The translations under genes were made by a program, and so were the position numbers. Positions 24,414-32,472 of a stretch of DNA of 47,587 nucleotides are shown one piece after another; position 1 is the first letter of the stretch; every line of letters begins with the position of its first letter. The stretch covers positions 1 to 47,587 of the forward strand of contig LBPF01000002.1 of the NCBI GenBank assembly GCA_000990005.1, given 5' to 3'. The DNA is from Candidatus Woesebacteria bacterium GW2011_GWB1_33_38 (lineage in GTDB: Bacteria > Patescibacteriota > Microgenomatia > UBA8517). Below the pieces are notes generated by a model that was given only the letters and a program-made list of their open reading frames with translations, was not told the origin of the DNA and did no database searches.

Positions 24414-25372
24414 ATGGAAATTATATCGATCTAATAATAATTTTAGTTTTAATTTACTTTGCTACTGAAGCTTGGCGCCATGGTTTTTGGATACTTTTGG
24501 CTGATTTTGTTTCGTTTTTAGGTTCACTCATACTTTCTTTAAAATTTTATAAATATATATCAGAATTTTTAAAAATAAACTTTTCCCTAAATCTATCAAT
24601 TGCAAACGCATTAGGTTTTCTTTTTTCAGCAATTTTGGTCGAGTCCTTTTTGGGTTTATTCTTTGGATATTTAATTTATAAATTACCTAAAAAAATAAGA
24701 AACCATAAGTTGAATAATATATTGAGTATTTTACCAGGCGTGGGTGAGGGCTTAATCCTTATTTCGTTTCTTTTAACCTTAATAATTGCACTACCTATAA
24801 AACCACAACTTAAGATAGACATTGAAAATTCGAGGATAGGATCTATTATCTTGCAACAAACAACTCTTGCAGAAAAGTATATTAATGAGGTTTTTGGTGG
24901 GGTTATTAATGACTCTTTAACTTACTTTACTATTAAACCAAATACAGATGAATCGGTTAAGTTAAATATAGCTAGTTTTAATTTGGTCATAGATGAAAAG
25001 GCCGAAACAGGGCTATTATCTAAAGTAAATGAGGAAAGAAAAAAACTTGCTATTCCAGAATTAATTTGGGAATCGTCGCTTGTTCCTGTTGCTAGAAATC
25101 ACGCCAAAGATATGTGGAATAGATCCTATTTTAGTCATTACTCACCTGAAGGTAAGGATGTAGGGGATAGGCTTAATGGTGCAGGTATTAAATACAACTT
25201 TGCTGGAGAAAACCTGGCACTTGCTCCAACTTTGGGAACAGCTCACACTGGTTTAATGAACTCAAAAGGGCATAGAGAAAACATATTAGAGGTAAGATTT
25301 AAAAGAATAGGCATTGGTGTAATTGATAACGGAGTCTATGGTAAAATGTTTGTACAAGTATTTACCGACTAA
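24410..25372 (+). CDS. CvpA-like membrane domain fused to a CAP/SCP domain
   Basis: 320 aa. Residues about 1-130 are four membrane spans with the CvpA pattern (YIDLIIILVLIYFATEAWRHGFWILLADFVSFLGSLILSLKFY). The C-terminal 130 residues are a CAP/SCP (cysteine-rich secretory protein, antigen 5, PR-1) domain: VNEERKKLAIPELIWESSLVPVARNHAKDMWNRSYFSHYSPEG, AGENLA and HTGLMNSKGHRENIL. This gives the conserved His/Glu set (H in ARNHA, E in AGENLA, H in KGHREN). The CAP domain would lie outside the membrane. The domains are separately known; the fusion occurs in several bacteria. Confidence 0.9.
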   Translation: MNGNYIDLIIILVLIYFATEAWRHGFWILLADFVSFLGSLILSLKFYKYISEFLKINFSLNLSIANALGFLFSAILVESFLGLFFGYLIYKLPKKIRNHKLNNILSILPGVGEGLILISFLLTLIIALPIKPQLKIDIENSRIGSIILQQTTLAEKYINEVFGGVINDSLTYFTIKPNTDESVKLNIASFNLVIDEKAETGLLSKVNEERKKLAIPELIWESSLVPVARNHAKDMWNRSYFSHYSPEGKDVGDRLNGAGIKYNFAGENLALAPTLGTAHTGLMNSKGHRENILEVRFKRIGIGVIDNGVYGKMFVQVFTD

Positions 25373-25475
25373 ATTTTTTCTTTTCAATTTTACCTGTGAT
25401 AACAAGTATGTATACCCCAATGGCAAAAATCATCATTGCTATATAGAAAAGAGTAAGACTGTTGTTTATATTCAT
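25362..25475 (-). CDS. 37-aa single-span membrane microprotein
   Basis: Minus-strand frame from ATG 25475 to TAA 25362: MNINNSLTLFYIAMMIFAIG..., one membrane span (LFYIAMMIFAIGVYILVITG) and a basic tail (KIEKKKFSR). It begins 4 nt after the stop of the 64-aa gene at 25479, so the two form a pair. The spacing and clean span-plus-charged-tail design argue for a real gene. The stop overlaps the end of the convergent CAP-protein gene. Confidence 0.5.
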   Translation of the reverse strand: MNINNSLTLFYIAMMIFAIGVYILVITGKIEKKKFSR

Positions 25476-25478
25476 AAA

Positions 25479-25673
25479 TTATGATGAAATTCTTTCTAAT
25501 CTTAAACAAATCCACCAAAAAAGTATCATTGTTGTAATCCATGGTAGCATTTGTTTTAAAGAAAAGTCAATATTACCTAGAAGAAGAGGAATAATAGCTG
25601 ATGCCAAAATTACTTGTCCAGCATTATCCAATATATTTGAAAGTCGTTTAATTTGATCTGCCGTAAATGTCAT
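25479..25673 (-). CDS. Small membrane protein, 64 aa
   Basis: MTFTADQIKRLSNILDNAGQVILASAIIPLLLG... has two hydrophobic segments (GQVILASAIIPLLLGNI and LPWITTMILFWWICL) and ends in a charged tail (RLERISS). The family is not certain; the pattern resembles small membrane proteins often found with an even smaller partner. The opposite-strand frame here lacks any protein-like pattern, so the minus strand was chosen. Followed within 4 nt by the 37-aa microprotein. Confidence 0.6.
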   Translation of the reverse strand: MTFTADQIKRLSNILDNAGQVILASAIIPLLLGNIDFSLKQMLPWITTMILFWWICLRLERISS

Positions 25674-25732
25674 TACCTTTTTATCATATGATTTCTATTT
25701 AGTAAAATCAATAAATATGCCATAATGAGCAT

Positions 25733-26215
25733 ATGAAGAAAAATCTGATTAATAATTTAATATATTTTTTTTCATTCTTTTTATTAGTGACACTTGTTAA
25801 TAAACTTTTTTCATTTTCCTACTGGCCGTTTTATGTAGGAGGTTTATTTGGACTTTTTATGCCAAATCTTGACCATGTTTTACATATCTTTGTATTCAAA
25901 CCCTTTGAACTGACTTCTCAAAGAGTAAAACTTTTGATAAACGAGAAAAGGTATAAAGAAGGATTCATTCTGTTGTATGACACAATGGGAGAAAGAAAAG
26001 ACTTAATTTTTCATTCTGTTAATTTTCAAATAATATTTACAATTTTAACTTTTTGGGTTATATCATCTTCAAGTAGTCTGTTTGGTAGAGGATTAGTCTT
26101 GGGGTTTTATTTAAGTTTAGTTTTATTTAATTTAAGAAAGTTTCTAAATAAAGAAGTTAAAGAGTATTTTTTTATATTATTAGTCTTACTTTTTATTTTC
26201 GGGATAATGATCTAA
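25733..26215 (+). CDS. Polytopic membrane protein, 160 aa
   Basis: Four hydrophobic segments (NLIYFFSFFLLVTLVNKLF; WPFYVGGLFGLFMPNLDHVLHIFVF; IIFTILTFWVISSSSSLFGRGLVLGFYLSLVLF; EYFFILLVLLFIFGIMI). A conserved-looking GLFMPNLDHVLHIFVFKPFE motif with Asp and His residues next to a cytoplasmic loop (LTSQRVKLLINEKRYKEGF) recalls membrane metal-dependent hydrolases of the YdjM/DUF457 group, but the match is partial. Convergent with the thioredoxin-like gene. Confidence 0.7.
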   Translation: MKKNLINNLIYFFSFFLLVTLVNKLFSFSYWPFYVGGLFGLFMPNLDHVLHIFVFKPFELTSQRVKLLINEKRYKEGFILLYDTMGERKDLIFHSVNFQIIFTILTFWVISSSSSLFGRGLVLGFYLSLVLFNLRKFLNKEVKEYFFILLVLLFIFGIMI

Positions 26216-26589
26216 AGGTTTTTAAAAAGTTCAATTATTGGAGCGTCACCAACTAGACATTTGCCATCGGGTGTAACCATGAAGGGTACTGACATTTGAC
26301 CTTGAGGTTTGGGGTCGCATTTGTTATATCTATCTTCCATTATTTTGGCATTATTTTTGTCGTACCAGACCTCATACTTAACTAATTTTACTTTCTCATC
26401 TTTATCAGATGAATTAAAAAATTCAGCTACAACAGCACAGTGAGGACAACCATTGCCCCAGAAGTATTCGTAAGAATCTGCTTCTTTTTGAGGAATCTCT
26501 ACTAGTTTTTCTGGCTTTGTAAAAAAATAGGCACCACCACCAAGAATCAAGAGAGAAGAAATAATAATTATGATTCCGACTTTGTTCAT
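26212..26589 (-). CDS. Membrane-anchored thioredoxin-like protein (CPHC)
   Basis: 125 aa: an N-terminal signal anchor (VGIIIIISSLLILGGGAYFF) and a thioredoxin-like domain with FWGNGCPHCAVVAEFF as the active-site region. C-terminal SVPFMVTPDGKCLVGDAPIIELFKN includes the cis-Pro region. It likely faces the outside and handles thiols or copper-linked redox chemistry. It is the last gene of the DsbD-like/HMA operon (overlap ATGA with the HMA gene), which links it to the copper cluster. Confidence 0.85.
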   Translation of the reverse strand: MNKVGIIIIISSLLILGGGAYFFTKPEKLVEIPQKEADSYEYFWGNGCPHCAVVAEFFNSSDKDEKVKLVKYEVWYDKNNAKIMEDRYNKCDPKPQGQMSVPFMVTPDGKCLVGDAPIIELFKNL

Positions 26590-26774
26590 GTTGTAATACT
26601 GTAACCTGATTTAGTAACTATTTCAACCACTTTTGTGGTATCGTGATCATGAGTTATTTCTAGAACTTGTTTAGTATAAGAACATTTGGAAATAATTCCT
26701 ACATCTTCTAAATCAAGCTCAATCATTTTTGCACAAGAACCACAATCCATTCCAGAGATTTTGTATTTTTTCAT
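26586..26774 (-). CDS. Heavy-metal-associated (HMA) domain protein, CopZ-like
   Basis: 62-aa single HMA domain: KYKISGMDCGSCAKMIELDLEDVG has the metal-binding GMDCGSC motif, and the ferredoxin-like fold continues through QVLEITHDHDTTKVVEIVTKSGYSI. Such proteins carry Cu(I) to P-type ATPases or repressors. It is encoded between the DsbD-like/cupredoxin protein and the CPHC thioredoxin-like protein, with 4-nt overlaps at both ends, and lies opposite csoR-copA across the CsoR operator. Confidence 0.92.
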   Translation of the reverse strand: MKKYKISGMDCGSCAKMIELDLEDVGIISKCSYTKQVLEITHDHDTTKVVEIVTKSGYSITT

Positions 26775-27763
26775 TCGATTATATTAAATACTCCTGAATA
26801 CATTCCCATGCTACAGGTAAAAGTAAGTTTTCCTAATTTTGTGGGTGTGAATTCGATAATTTCTGTTCCAGTTGAAGGAAGTAATTTACTTATGTTTAAA
26901 GAGGGAATTGTAAATGATCTGGCACAACTAAAAACATTATTGGTTTTTAAAATTAACTTTACGGGAACCCCAACCTTTAAAGTATTTGTAGAAGCTTTGT
27001 AAGAAGTGCTTTTGACGTCAATTGTAACTATTTGCTTGCCGTCTTGTAGGTTCGGAACCTGTCCTGACCCTACAGGTTCCGAACCTGTAATAGCTAACTT
27101 ATAATTCTGCCATGTGTGCACAGAACCCCTTAGAACTTGTCCGCTATTTATAGATGTTATGGCAAGATAAATCATGGCAAGAACAGCAAACACTTTTAAG
27201 GGCTTAATGGAAAGAATCTTTTCAGAAGCAATTCCCAAGGCAAAAAAAATTGGAGTTGTACCCAAGACAAACGAGCCTAAAATTAAGGCTCCATACAAAA
27301 AACTTCCTGATGACACTGAAAGTAACATCATTGCTTGTGTTACACCACAAGGTATTAGGATAGTTAAAAAGCCTACAACTATTGGAGCAAAGGAGGCTGC
27401 GCTTCGTGACTCTTTTCTTAATAGTTTAAAGATAAACTTTGGGGGAGTAATTGTGAAATTGCGGAATATTGGGTGGATATCTGAAATTTTTAAGGCCATT
27501 AATAAAATAAATAATCCTGCAACAATTTGCATTACACCTTGAAATTTTGAAGTAATAACAAGGACTGATCCTAGAAGTCCGAGTAAACCACCCAACAATA
27601 GGTGGGTGATAAATTTTGAACCTAAAAACATTAAAGTTACTTTTTTTTGCTCTTCTTTTTTCTGTTCTGCTAAAATCCCTGCCAAAAGTCCACCTTGTAC
27701 TGCAAAGCAGGATAATCCCCCTGTCATTAATCCTGTCAGAAAAGCTAAAAAAATCTGGTTCAT
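26771..27763 (-). CDS. DsbD/TauE-like membrane protein fused to a cupredoxin-like domain
   Basis: About 330 aa. Residues 1-220 are six membrane spans with the DsbD_2/UreH-type pattern and paired cysteine positions (TGGLSCFAVQGGLLAG; LIPCGVTQAMMLL), expected to carry electrons across the membrane. The C-terminal ~85 residues (IVTIDVKSTSYKASTNTLKVGVPVKLILKTNNVFSCARSFTIPSL...LTFTCSMGMYSGVF) form a cupredoxin-like domain with possible Cu ligands (Cys, Met). The linker TGSEPVGSGQVPNLQDG is encoded by palindromic DNA. ATG 27763 follows AAGGA; ATG 27778 is alternative but lies in the CsoR operator. Confidence 0.85.
   Translation of the reverse strand: MNQIFLAFLTGLMTGGLSCFAVQGGLLAGILAEQKKEEQKKVTLMFLGSKFITHLLLGGLLGLLGSVLVITSKFQGVMQIVAGLFILLMALKISDIHPIFRNFTITPPKFIFKLLRKESRSAASFAPIVVGFLTILIPCGVTQAMMLLSVSSGSFLYGALILGSFVLGTTPIFFALGIASEKILSIKPLKVFAVLAMIYLAITSINSGQVLRGSVHTWQNYKLAITGSEPVGSGQVPNLQDGKQIVTIDVKSTSYKASTNTLKVGVPVKLILKTNNVFSCARSFTIPSLNISKLLPSTGTEIIEFTPTKLGKLTFTCSMGMYSGVFNIIE
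27048..27091. repeat. In-frame palindromic insert encoding TGSEPV
   Basis: Two palindromes, AGGTTC-G-GAACCT (27048-27060) and TACAGGTTC-C-GAACCTGTA (27071-27089), lie head to head inside the linker of the DsbD-like gene. On the coding (minus) strand they give ITGSEPVGSGQVPNLQ. A related palindrome at 45490-45510 gives VTGSEPVS in an unrelated protein. Confidence 0.75.
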
Positions 27764-27771
27764 ATTGTTCC

Positions 27772-27800
27772 TTGACATCCCCCTAGGGGGGATATAAACT
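27772..27800 (+). promoter_or_regulatory. csoR promoter with CsoR-type GC palindrome
   Basis: ATCCCCCTAGGGGGGAT (27777-27793) is a near-perfect palindrome of the type recognised by CsoR copper repressors. It overlies the spacer after TTGACA (27772-27777) and precedes a weak TAAACT -10 (27795-27800; TATAAA at 27793-27798 is the alternative). It also abuts the start region of the divergent DsbD-like operon, so one site can control both directions. Confidence 0.8.
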
Positions 27801-27825
27801 ATATTATCGATTATAGGGAAAAATT

Positions 27826-28083
27826 ATGCAAGTAGTAAAACAGCAAATAATTCATAGACTAAAAATTTCAAAAGGTCATTTGGAGAAGGTAATTCAAATG
27901 GTTGAAAAGAATGCGTATTGTATTGACATTGTTCACCAGCTTCTAGCAATTCAATCCGCCCTAAAGAATGTCGATGAATTAATATTGGAAAATCACTTAA
28001 AGACTTGTGTATCTGATTCAATCAAACAAGGAAAAAGTGAAGAAGCTATTAAAGAGGTAATGGAGGTATTAAAGAAAAAATGA
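27826..28083 (+). CDS. csoR: CsoR-family copper-sensing repressor
   Basis: 85-aa all-helical CsoR/FrmR-type repressor: HRLKISKGHLEKVIQMVEKNAYCIDIVHQLLAIQSALKNVDELILENHLKTC. The Cu(I)-binding set Cys32, His57 and Cys61 is in place (the C-H-C pattern of CsoR rather than FrmR or RcnR). Copper binding is expected to release the GC-rich palindrome upstream. An AGGGA Shine-Dalgarno lies 6 nt before the ATG. The gene overlaps a 27-aa microprotein gene and leads into copA. Confidence 0.95.
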   Translation: MQVVKQQIIHRLKISKGHLEKVIQMVEKNAYCIDIVHQLLAIQSALKNVDELILENHLKTCVSDSIKQGKSEEAIKEVMEVLKKK

Positions 28084-28163
28084 GCCCAGACAAAATATTA
28101 GTAATAACAGGTGGGTTAGCATTAATTGGATTTATTTGGTGGTTTTTCTTTGGAAAAAAATAA
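28080..28163 (+). CDS. 27-aa membrane microprotein between csoR and copA
   Basis: ATG 28080 overlaps the csoR stop (ATGA); the frame ends TAA 28161-28163, two bases before the copA ATG. It encodes [18 protein letters not shown]..., one membrane span ([19 protein letters not shown]) and a GKK tail. The sequence resembles the N-terminal anchor of membrane-bound cupredoxins. Placement and coupling suggest a real copper-cluster peptide, but it is very short. Confidence 0.6.
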   Translation: MSPDKILVITGGLALIGFIWWFFFGKK

Positions 28164-28164
28164 T

Positions 28165-30279
28165 ATGGCCAAAAAAAGCTTTTCTATTGTTGGTATGCAT
28201 TGTGCATCATGCGCAAAATTAATAGAACGAAGTCTTTCTAAAGTTCCTGGTATTTCAAATGCCTCTGTAAATTATGGAAGCGAATCTGCTGTAGTAGAAA
28301 TAGAGGAAAGTGTATCTGATGAAATCCTTCATAACGCAGTTAAGAACGCAGGTTATAAAGCAATTTTGGGAGATAGCAAATTATCAAAAGAGGAAGAGAA
28401 AGCAAAAGAACTTAAAAATTTAAAAGTTAAAATTTTTGTCTCTTCAATTTTTTCTTTATTTGTATTCGTTGGAAGCTTTCCTGAATGGTTTGGTTATTCT
28501 CTAATCTCTAATCCCTATTTTCTATTGTTTTTAGCAACCCCTGTTCAGTTTTGGGCTGGTTGGGATTTTTATTTGGCAACATGGTCTGGGCTTAAGAACA
28601 GATCTGCAAGCATGGACACATTAATAGTTATGGGTACAACTGCTGCTTATTTTTATTCCATACTTTCCATGTTTGGAGTTGTAGTTGGTATGTATTTTGA
28701 TACTGCCGTAGTTATTATTACACTAATTTTATTTGGACGGTTTTTAGAGGCTAAAGCAAAATCTCATACTTCTGACGCAATTAAAAAACTTCTAGGCCTT
28801 GCTCCTAAGACTGCTCGTCTGATTAGAAACGGTGTAGAAATAGACGTGCCTCTAGATGAAGTGATGGCGGGAGATTTAATAAGAGTAAGGCCTGGGGAAA
28901 AAGTTCCAGTGGACGGTATTATTACGGATGGGAATAGTTTTATTGATGAATCAATGGTAACAGGGGAATCATTACCTGTTGAAAAATTAGTTGGAGCAAA
29001 TGTCATAGGATCAACTTTGAATAAATCTGGAAGTTTCATTTTTAAAGCTACAAAAGTTGGAAGTGAAACAATGCTTTTTCAAATTGTTGAAATGGTTAAA
29101 TCGGCTCAAAGTTCTAAGGCGCCTATTGCCAGAATGGCAGACCTTGTTTCTTCATATTTTGTTCCAATTGTATTAATGCTTGGAGTTGTCACTTTTGTGG
29201 GTTGGTACGTTGTTGGATTTCCAATTAATGCATTTATTAATTTAGTTGCAGTTTTAATTATTGCTTGTCCTTGTGCAATGGGACTTGCTACTCCTACAGC
29301 AATCATGGTAGGCACTGGAAAAGGGGCAGAAAAAGGAATATTAATTAAAAATGCAGAGAGTCTTGAAACTGCACATAAAATTGGTACAATTATTTTTGAT
29401 AAGACGGGAACTTTGACCAAAGGTACACCTGTAGTAACAGACATTTCTGACCCGAAAATACTTATGATTGTGGCATCTTTAGAGAAAGGTTCAGAACATC
29501 CGCTAGGTGAAGCAATTTTAAAATATGCAACAACTAAAAAGACAAAAATGCAAAAAGTGAGTAACTTTAAAGCAATATCGGGGGAGGGAATTGAAGGATC
29601 AATTGGAAACAAAAAATATTTTTTTGGAAAGATTAAAGTTAAAACTGATGAAATTACAAAACTTGAAAGTCAAGGTAAGACTGTAATGGGTCTAACTGAA
29701 GGGGATAAATTATTAGGCTTCATAGCTGTTGCAGATACCTTGAAAGAGGGAGTAAAGGAAGTGATAGCAAAATTAGAAAGTAAGGGCATTAAAACTTGGA
29801 TGGTAACTGGAGATAATCAAAGAACAGCGAGAGCCATTGCCAAATTAGCCGGAATTAAAAACGTCATGGCAGAAGTTATGCCTGATGAGAAGTCGGCCAA
29901 AGTAAAGGAATTTACATCTGTTGCTTTTAAAGTAACCAAATGCGTTGCATTTGTAGGAGACGGGATTAATGATGCACCTGCACTGGCTGCTTCTGATGTA
30001 GGTATTGCCATGGGTACAGGAACTGATATTGCTATGGAGTCTGCTGGGATCACACTTTTGAACAAAGATTTTAAATCTATCCTAACTGCCATAAATTTAA
30101 GTAAAGTTACAATGAGGGTTATCAAGCAAAATTTGTTTTGGGCCTTTGGCTATAATGTAATATTAATTCCTGCAGCAACTCTTGGACTTTTAAATCCAAT
30201 GCTTGCCTCCTTTGCCATGGCTGCAAGTTCAATTTCCGTGGTTCTAAATTCCTTGAGGTTAAATAAAATACGCATCTAA
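28165..30279 (+). CDS. copA: Copper-translocating P1B-type ATPase
   Basis: 704 aa from ATG 28165 ([16 protein letters not shown]). One N-terminal HMA domain (GMHCASC at residues 10-16) precedes eight expected membrane spans. The actuator motif is [11 protein letters not shown], the Cu-binding membrane motif [12 protein letters not shown], the phosphorylation site [10 protein letters not shown], the HP region SEHPLG, and the hinge [21 protein letters not shown]. The CPC motif plus the Cu-type terminal helices (NVILIPAA...[22 protein letters not shown]) indicate Cu(I) export. Cotranscribed with csoR and probably derepressed by copper. A longer frame to 28126 lies within the microprotein gene and was rejected. 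Confidence 0.97.
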   Translation: MAKKSFSIVGMHCASCAKLIERSLSKVPGISNASVNYGSESAVVEIEESVSDEILHNAVKNAGYKAILGDSKLSKEEEKAKELKNLKVKIFVSSIFSLFVFVGSFPEWFGYSLISNPYFLLFLATPVQFWAGWDFYLATWSGLKNRSASMDTLIVMGTTAAYFYSILSMFGVVVGMYFDTAVVIITLILFGRFLEAKAKSHTSDAIKKLLGLAPKTARLIRNGVEIDVPLDEVMAGDLIRVRPGEKVPVDGIITDGNSFIDESMVTGESLPVEKLVGANVIGSTLNKSGSFIFKATKVGSETMLFQIVEMVKSAQSSKAPIARMADLVSSYFVPIVLMLGVVTFVGWYVVGFPINAFINLVAVLIIACPCAMGLATPTAIMVGTGKGAEKGILIKNAESLETAHKIGTIIFDKTGTLTKGTPVVTDISDPKILMIVASLEKGSEHPLGEAILKYATTKKTKMQKVSNFKAISGEGIEGSIGNKKYFFGKIKVKTDEITKLESQGKTVMGLTEGDKLLGFIAVADTLKEGVKEVIAKLESKGIKTWMVTGDNQRTARAIAKLAGIKNVMAEVMPDEKSAKVKEFTSVAFKVTKCVAFVGDGINDAPALAASDVGIAMGTGTDIAMESAGITLLNKDFKSILTAINLSKVTMRVIKQNLFWAFGYNVILIPAATLGLLNPMLASFAMAASSISVVLNSLRLNKIRI

Positions 30280-30294
30280 TTTTTTCAAAATTTA
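30275..30294. terminator. Possible bidirectional terminator
   Basis: Between the convergent copA and 30292 genes, CTAATTTTT and AAAATTTAG form an imperfect 9-bp stem (one mismatch) with T-rich sequence on both strands. AT-rich and short, so only weakly supported. Confidence 0.35.
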
Positions 30295-30909
30295 GACCTT
30301 CTTAAGTGAAACAATGATTGTGTCTATTTCATCCAACGTTTCTTTGGTCCAACCATTTGGTAACTTAATTGAGATGTGGCCATAGTTTGTAGGTTGTTGG
30401 TAACTACCATCTTGGCCTTTTTGACAAATAGTAAAAGCTACTCCATTTTGTTCACCACTTCTCCTCATCATTCTATTATCTAGTGTTGTTAATTCTTTAA
30501 AGAATGTAAATCTACTGCTTGGACCTTCAAAGTCTGGGTCTCCTGTATAAAGACATAGCGCTCCTCCTGTAGCTGCTTGAAAAATAGAAATTGAATAGCC
30601 GTCTTTTGAAAGAATCAGTTTTTCATCCATAGCTGTTTGATTCTCTTTAGTTATTTTCCATTCATCACTAGCCTTAATAGTGTACTGATCAAAAGATAAT
30701 CCTGCACTTTTTGCGACACCACCATTTATAGTAATTAGCGAATAGGGAATAGGTAATAGGGAAGGCAAAATAGAAGCCTCTGTGTTTATGGCCTCAGGCT
30801 TGGTAATATTTTTAGTTTGAGTTCCAAAATAATAGCCTCCATATGCCATTGCGCCAAGAACAACAAGAATGATAAAAATTTTCCCTAATATTGAGAAGAA
30901 TCTGTCCAT
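30292..30909 (-). CDS. Membrane-anchored extracytoplasmic protein
   Basis: 205 aa from ATG 30909 (MDRFFSILGKIFIILVVLGAMAYGGYYFG): an N-terminal signal anchor followed by a soluble domain of about 170 residues with no recognised family. A spacer (EAINTEASILPSLLPIPYSLI) is encoded by a repetitive AATAGGGAATAGG-type DNA tract. The domain contains two cysteines (ALCLYTGD and FTICQKG) that could pair outside the membrane. It is divergent from trxA and shares a promoter palindrome with it. The frame extends to 30957, but the upstream codons overlap that promoter. Confidence 0.75.
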   Translation of the reverse strand: MDRFFSILGKIFIILVVLGAMAYGGYYFGTQTKNITKPEAINTEASILPSLLPIPYSLITINGGVAKSAGLSFDQYTIKASDEWKITKENQTAMDEKLILSKDGYSISIFQAATGGALCLYTGDPDFEGPSSRFTFFKELTTLDNRMMRRSGEQNGVAFTICQKGQDGSYQQPTNYGHISIKLPNGWTKETLDEIDTIIVSLKKV

Positions 30910-30921
30910 GATATTAATCGC

Positions 30922-30969
30922 ATTGTAATGAAGTGGGGGTTGACTTGTCAACTTCAAAACTTGTATATT
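30922..30969. promoter_or_regulatory. Divergent promoter pair sharing a GTTGAC-TT-GTCAAC palindrome
   Basis: Plus: TTGACT (30940-30945), 18-nt spacer, TATATT (30964-30969) before the trxA ATG at 30980. Minus: TTGACA at about 30946-30951 with an 18-nt spacer to TACAAT at about 30922-30927, before ATG 30909. The two -35 boxes form a palindrome, so the promoters may compete or be co-regulated. Confidence 0.65.
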
Positions 30970-30979
30970 GTTTCTTGCT

Positions 30980-31303
30980 ATGGCACTAATAAAAATTACA
31001 GATTCTTCATTTGATCAAGATGTTTTGAAAAGTACTTTACCGGTTCTTGTTGATTTCTATGCAGATTGGTGTGGACCTTGCAAGATGGCAGAACCAATTT
31101 TGGATGAACTTAGTGAGATTTATAAAGGCAAACTTAATCTAGTTAAAATTAATGTAGATGAAAATCAAGCAACTTCAGGTAAATATGGAGTTATGTCTAT
31201 TCCTACAACAATTTTATTTAAAGATGGAATTGAGATAGGGAGACAGGTGGGTTTTGGAGGAAAATTAGCTTTTGAAGATTTAATCAAAAAAGGAATGGGG
31301 TGA
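30980..31303 (+). CDS. trxA: Thioredoxin
   Basis: Small thiol-disulfide carrier of 107 aa. LVDFYADWCGPCKMAEPILDELS carries the WCGPC active site, and GVMSIPTTILFKDG the cis-proline loop. The ATG at 30980 (MALIKITDSSFDQ) is the family-typical start; codons up to 30968 overlap the -10 box. It would be reduced by the thioredoxin reductase encoded 15 nt after the intervening small gene, and may feed electrons to the membrane DsbD-like protein. Confidence 0.97.
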   Translation: MALIKITDSSFDQDVLKSTLPVLVDFYADWCGPCKMAEPILDELSEIYKGKLNLVKINVDENQATSGKYGVMSIPTTILFKDGIEIGRQVGFGGKLAFEDLIKKGMG

Positions 31304-31309
31304 TTTTTA

Positions 31310-31531
31310 ATGCCACAAGATACACCAACAACAGATTCAACAACAGTAACACCAGTAGCTGATCCTAAGGTAGTAGTTGCTACATCAGCTCCTGTTGCAC
31401 CAGCAATGCCTGCTGAAACACCTATGCCGGCTGAGACAGTAACGACAGAAGTTCCTACTCCTGAAGTTCCAACATCTGTTATGACTGAACCAGTAGCTGA
31501 GACACCTGTCACAGAAACACCAACTGTTTAA
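31310..31531 (+). CDS. Low-complexity Pro/Thr/Val/Glu-rich protein
   Basis: 73 aa composed almost only of P, T, V, A, E and D (for example PAETPMPAETVTTEVPTPEVP) with no hydrophobic signal. It is likely intrinsically disordered. It lies 6 nt after trxA and 14 nt before trxB, so it is probably expressed with both. It may be a linker-type or surface repeat peptide; there is no family evidence. The reverse strand gives a similar low-complexity frame, but the plus strand agrees with the operon. Confidence 0.6.
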   Translation: MPQDTPTTDSTTVTPVADPKVVVATSAPVAPAMPAETPMPAETVTTEVPTPEVPTSVMTEPVAETPVTETPTV

Positions 31532-31545
31532 TTTTTTTAAGTAAA

Positions 31546-32472
31546 ATGCAAGACACTATTTGGGATACGGCCATAATTGGTTCTGGACCTGCAGGTTTAA
31601 CTGCGGGTGTTTATACTACTCGTGGAGCAGCATCAACAATTATTTTAGGTGGAGATGTTTGGGGAGGGCAGCTTATGTTAACTTCAACTGTCGATAATTT
31701 TCCAGGGTTTCCAGAAGGAGTTATGGGACCAGATCTCATGGAGAAGATGAAAAAACAAACTATTCGTTTTGGTGCCCAATTTGTGCCTCAGAATGTAACC
31801 AAAGTTGATTTTTTTGTTCGACCATTTGTACTCACTGTTGACGGTTCACAGTTCACTGCTCACTCTGTGATTATAGCTACAGGTGCAGAAACAAAATGGC
31901 TGGGAGTTCCTGGAGAGAAGGAATTAATTGGTCGAGGAATTTCTTCCTGTGCTCCATGTGATGCACCTTTCTTTAAAGATAAATATGTGATTGTTATAGG
32001 TGGGGGAGATTCTGCAATGGAGGAGGCTTTAGTTTTAACAAAGTATGCCGAAAAAGTTACTATTATTCATAGGAAGTCAGAATTTAAAGCCTCGAAAGTA
32101 ATGCAAGAAAAAGTTTTTGCAAATTCTAAGATTAACGTAATTTGGGATAGTGAAGTAGTAGAAGTCAAAGGCAAAATTAAAATAGAAGAAATAATAATTA
32201 AGAATGTAAAAAAAGAAGAAACAAAGACCGTTAAATTAGATGGGATGTTTGTTGCTATTGGACATGATCCATCGAGCCAAATATTTAAAGGATTGATTGA
32301 CTTGGATGAGAAAGGATATGTTGTTCCAAAAGAGGGATCAAAAACAAACATCGAGGGAGTATTTGTTTCTGGTGATGTTCATGACCATACCTACAAACAG
32401 GCTATAACTGCAGCAGGCTATGGTTGTATGGCAGCAATGGACTGTCTAAATTACCTTACAGAATTAAAATGA
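31546..32472 (+). CDS. trxB: Thioredoxin reductase
   Basis: 308-aa FAD/NADPH enzyme. DTAIIGSGPAGLTAGVYTTRG is the FAD-binding motif, SSCAPCDAPFF the redox-active CxxC (CAPC instead of the common CATC), and VIVIGGGDSAMEEALVLTKYA the NADPH site. GVFVSGDVHDHTYKQAITAAGYGCMAAM is the C-terminal FAD block. It regenerates reduced thioredoxin. Its stop overlaps a 33-aa microprotein ATG, the first of several tiny downstream frames. Confidence 0.97.
   Translation: MQDTIWDTAIIGSGPAGLTAGVYTTRGAASTIILGGDVWGGQLMLTSTVDNFPGFPEGVMGPDLMEKMKKQTIRFGAQFVPQNVTKVDFFVRPFVLTVDGSQFTAHSVIIATGAETKWLGVPGEKELIGRGISSCAPCDAPFFKDKYVIVIGGGDSAMEEALVLTKYAEKVTIIHRKSEFKASKVMQEKVFANSKINVIWDSEVVEVKGKIKIEEIIIKNVKKEETKTVKLDGMFVAIGHDPSSQIFKGLIDLDEKGYVVPKEGSKTNIEGVFVSGDVHDHTYKQAITAAGYGCMAAMDCLNYLTELK

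Noticed and set aside
26808-27797. Plus-strand frames opposite the DsbD-like gene
   Set aside because: The minus strand encodes clear membrane and cupredoxin features; the plus frames have no such pattern.
28126-28164. Longer copA start
   Set aside because: The added residues ([13 protein letters not shown]) fall within the microprotein frame and do not belong to the HMA domain.
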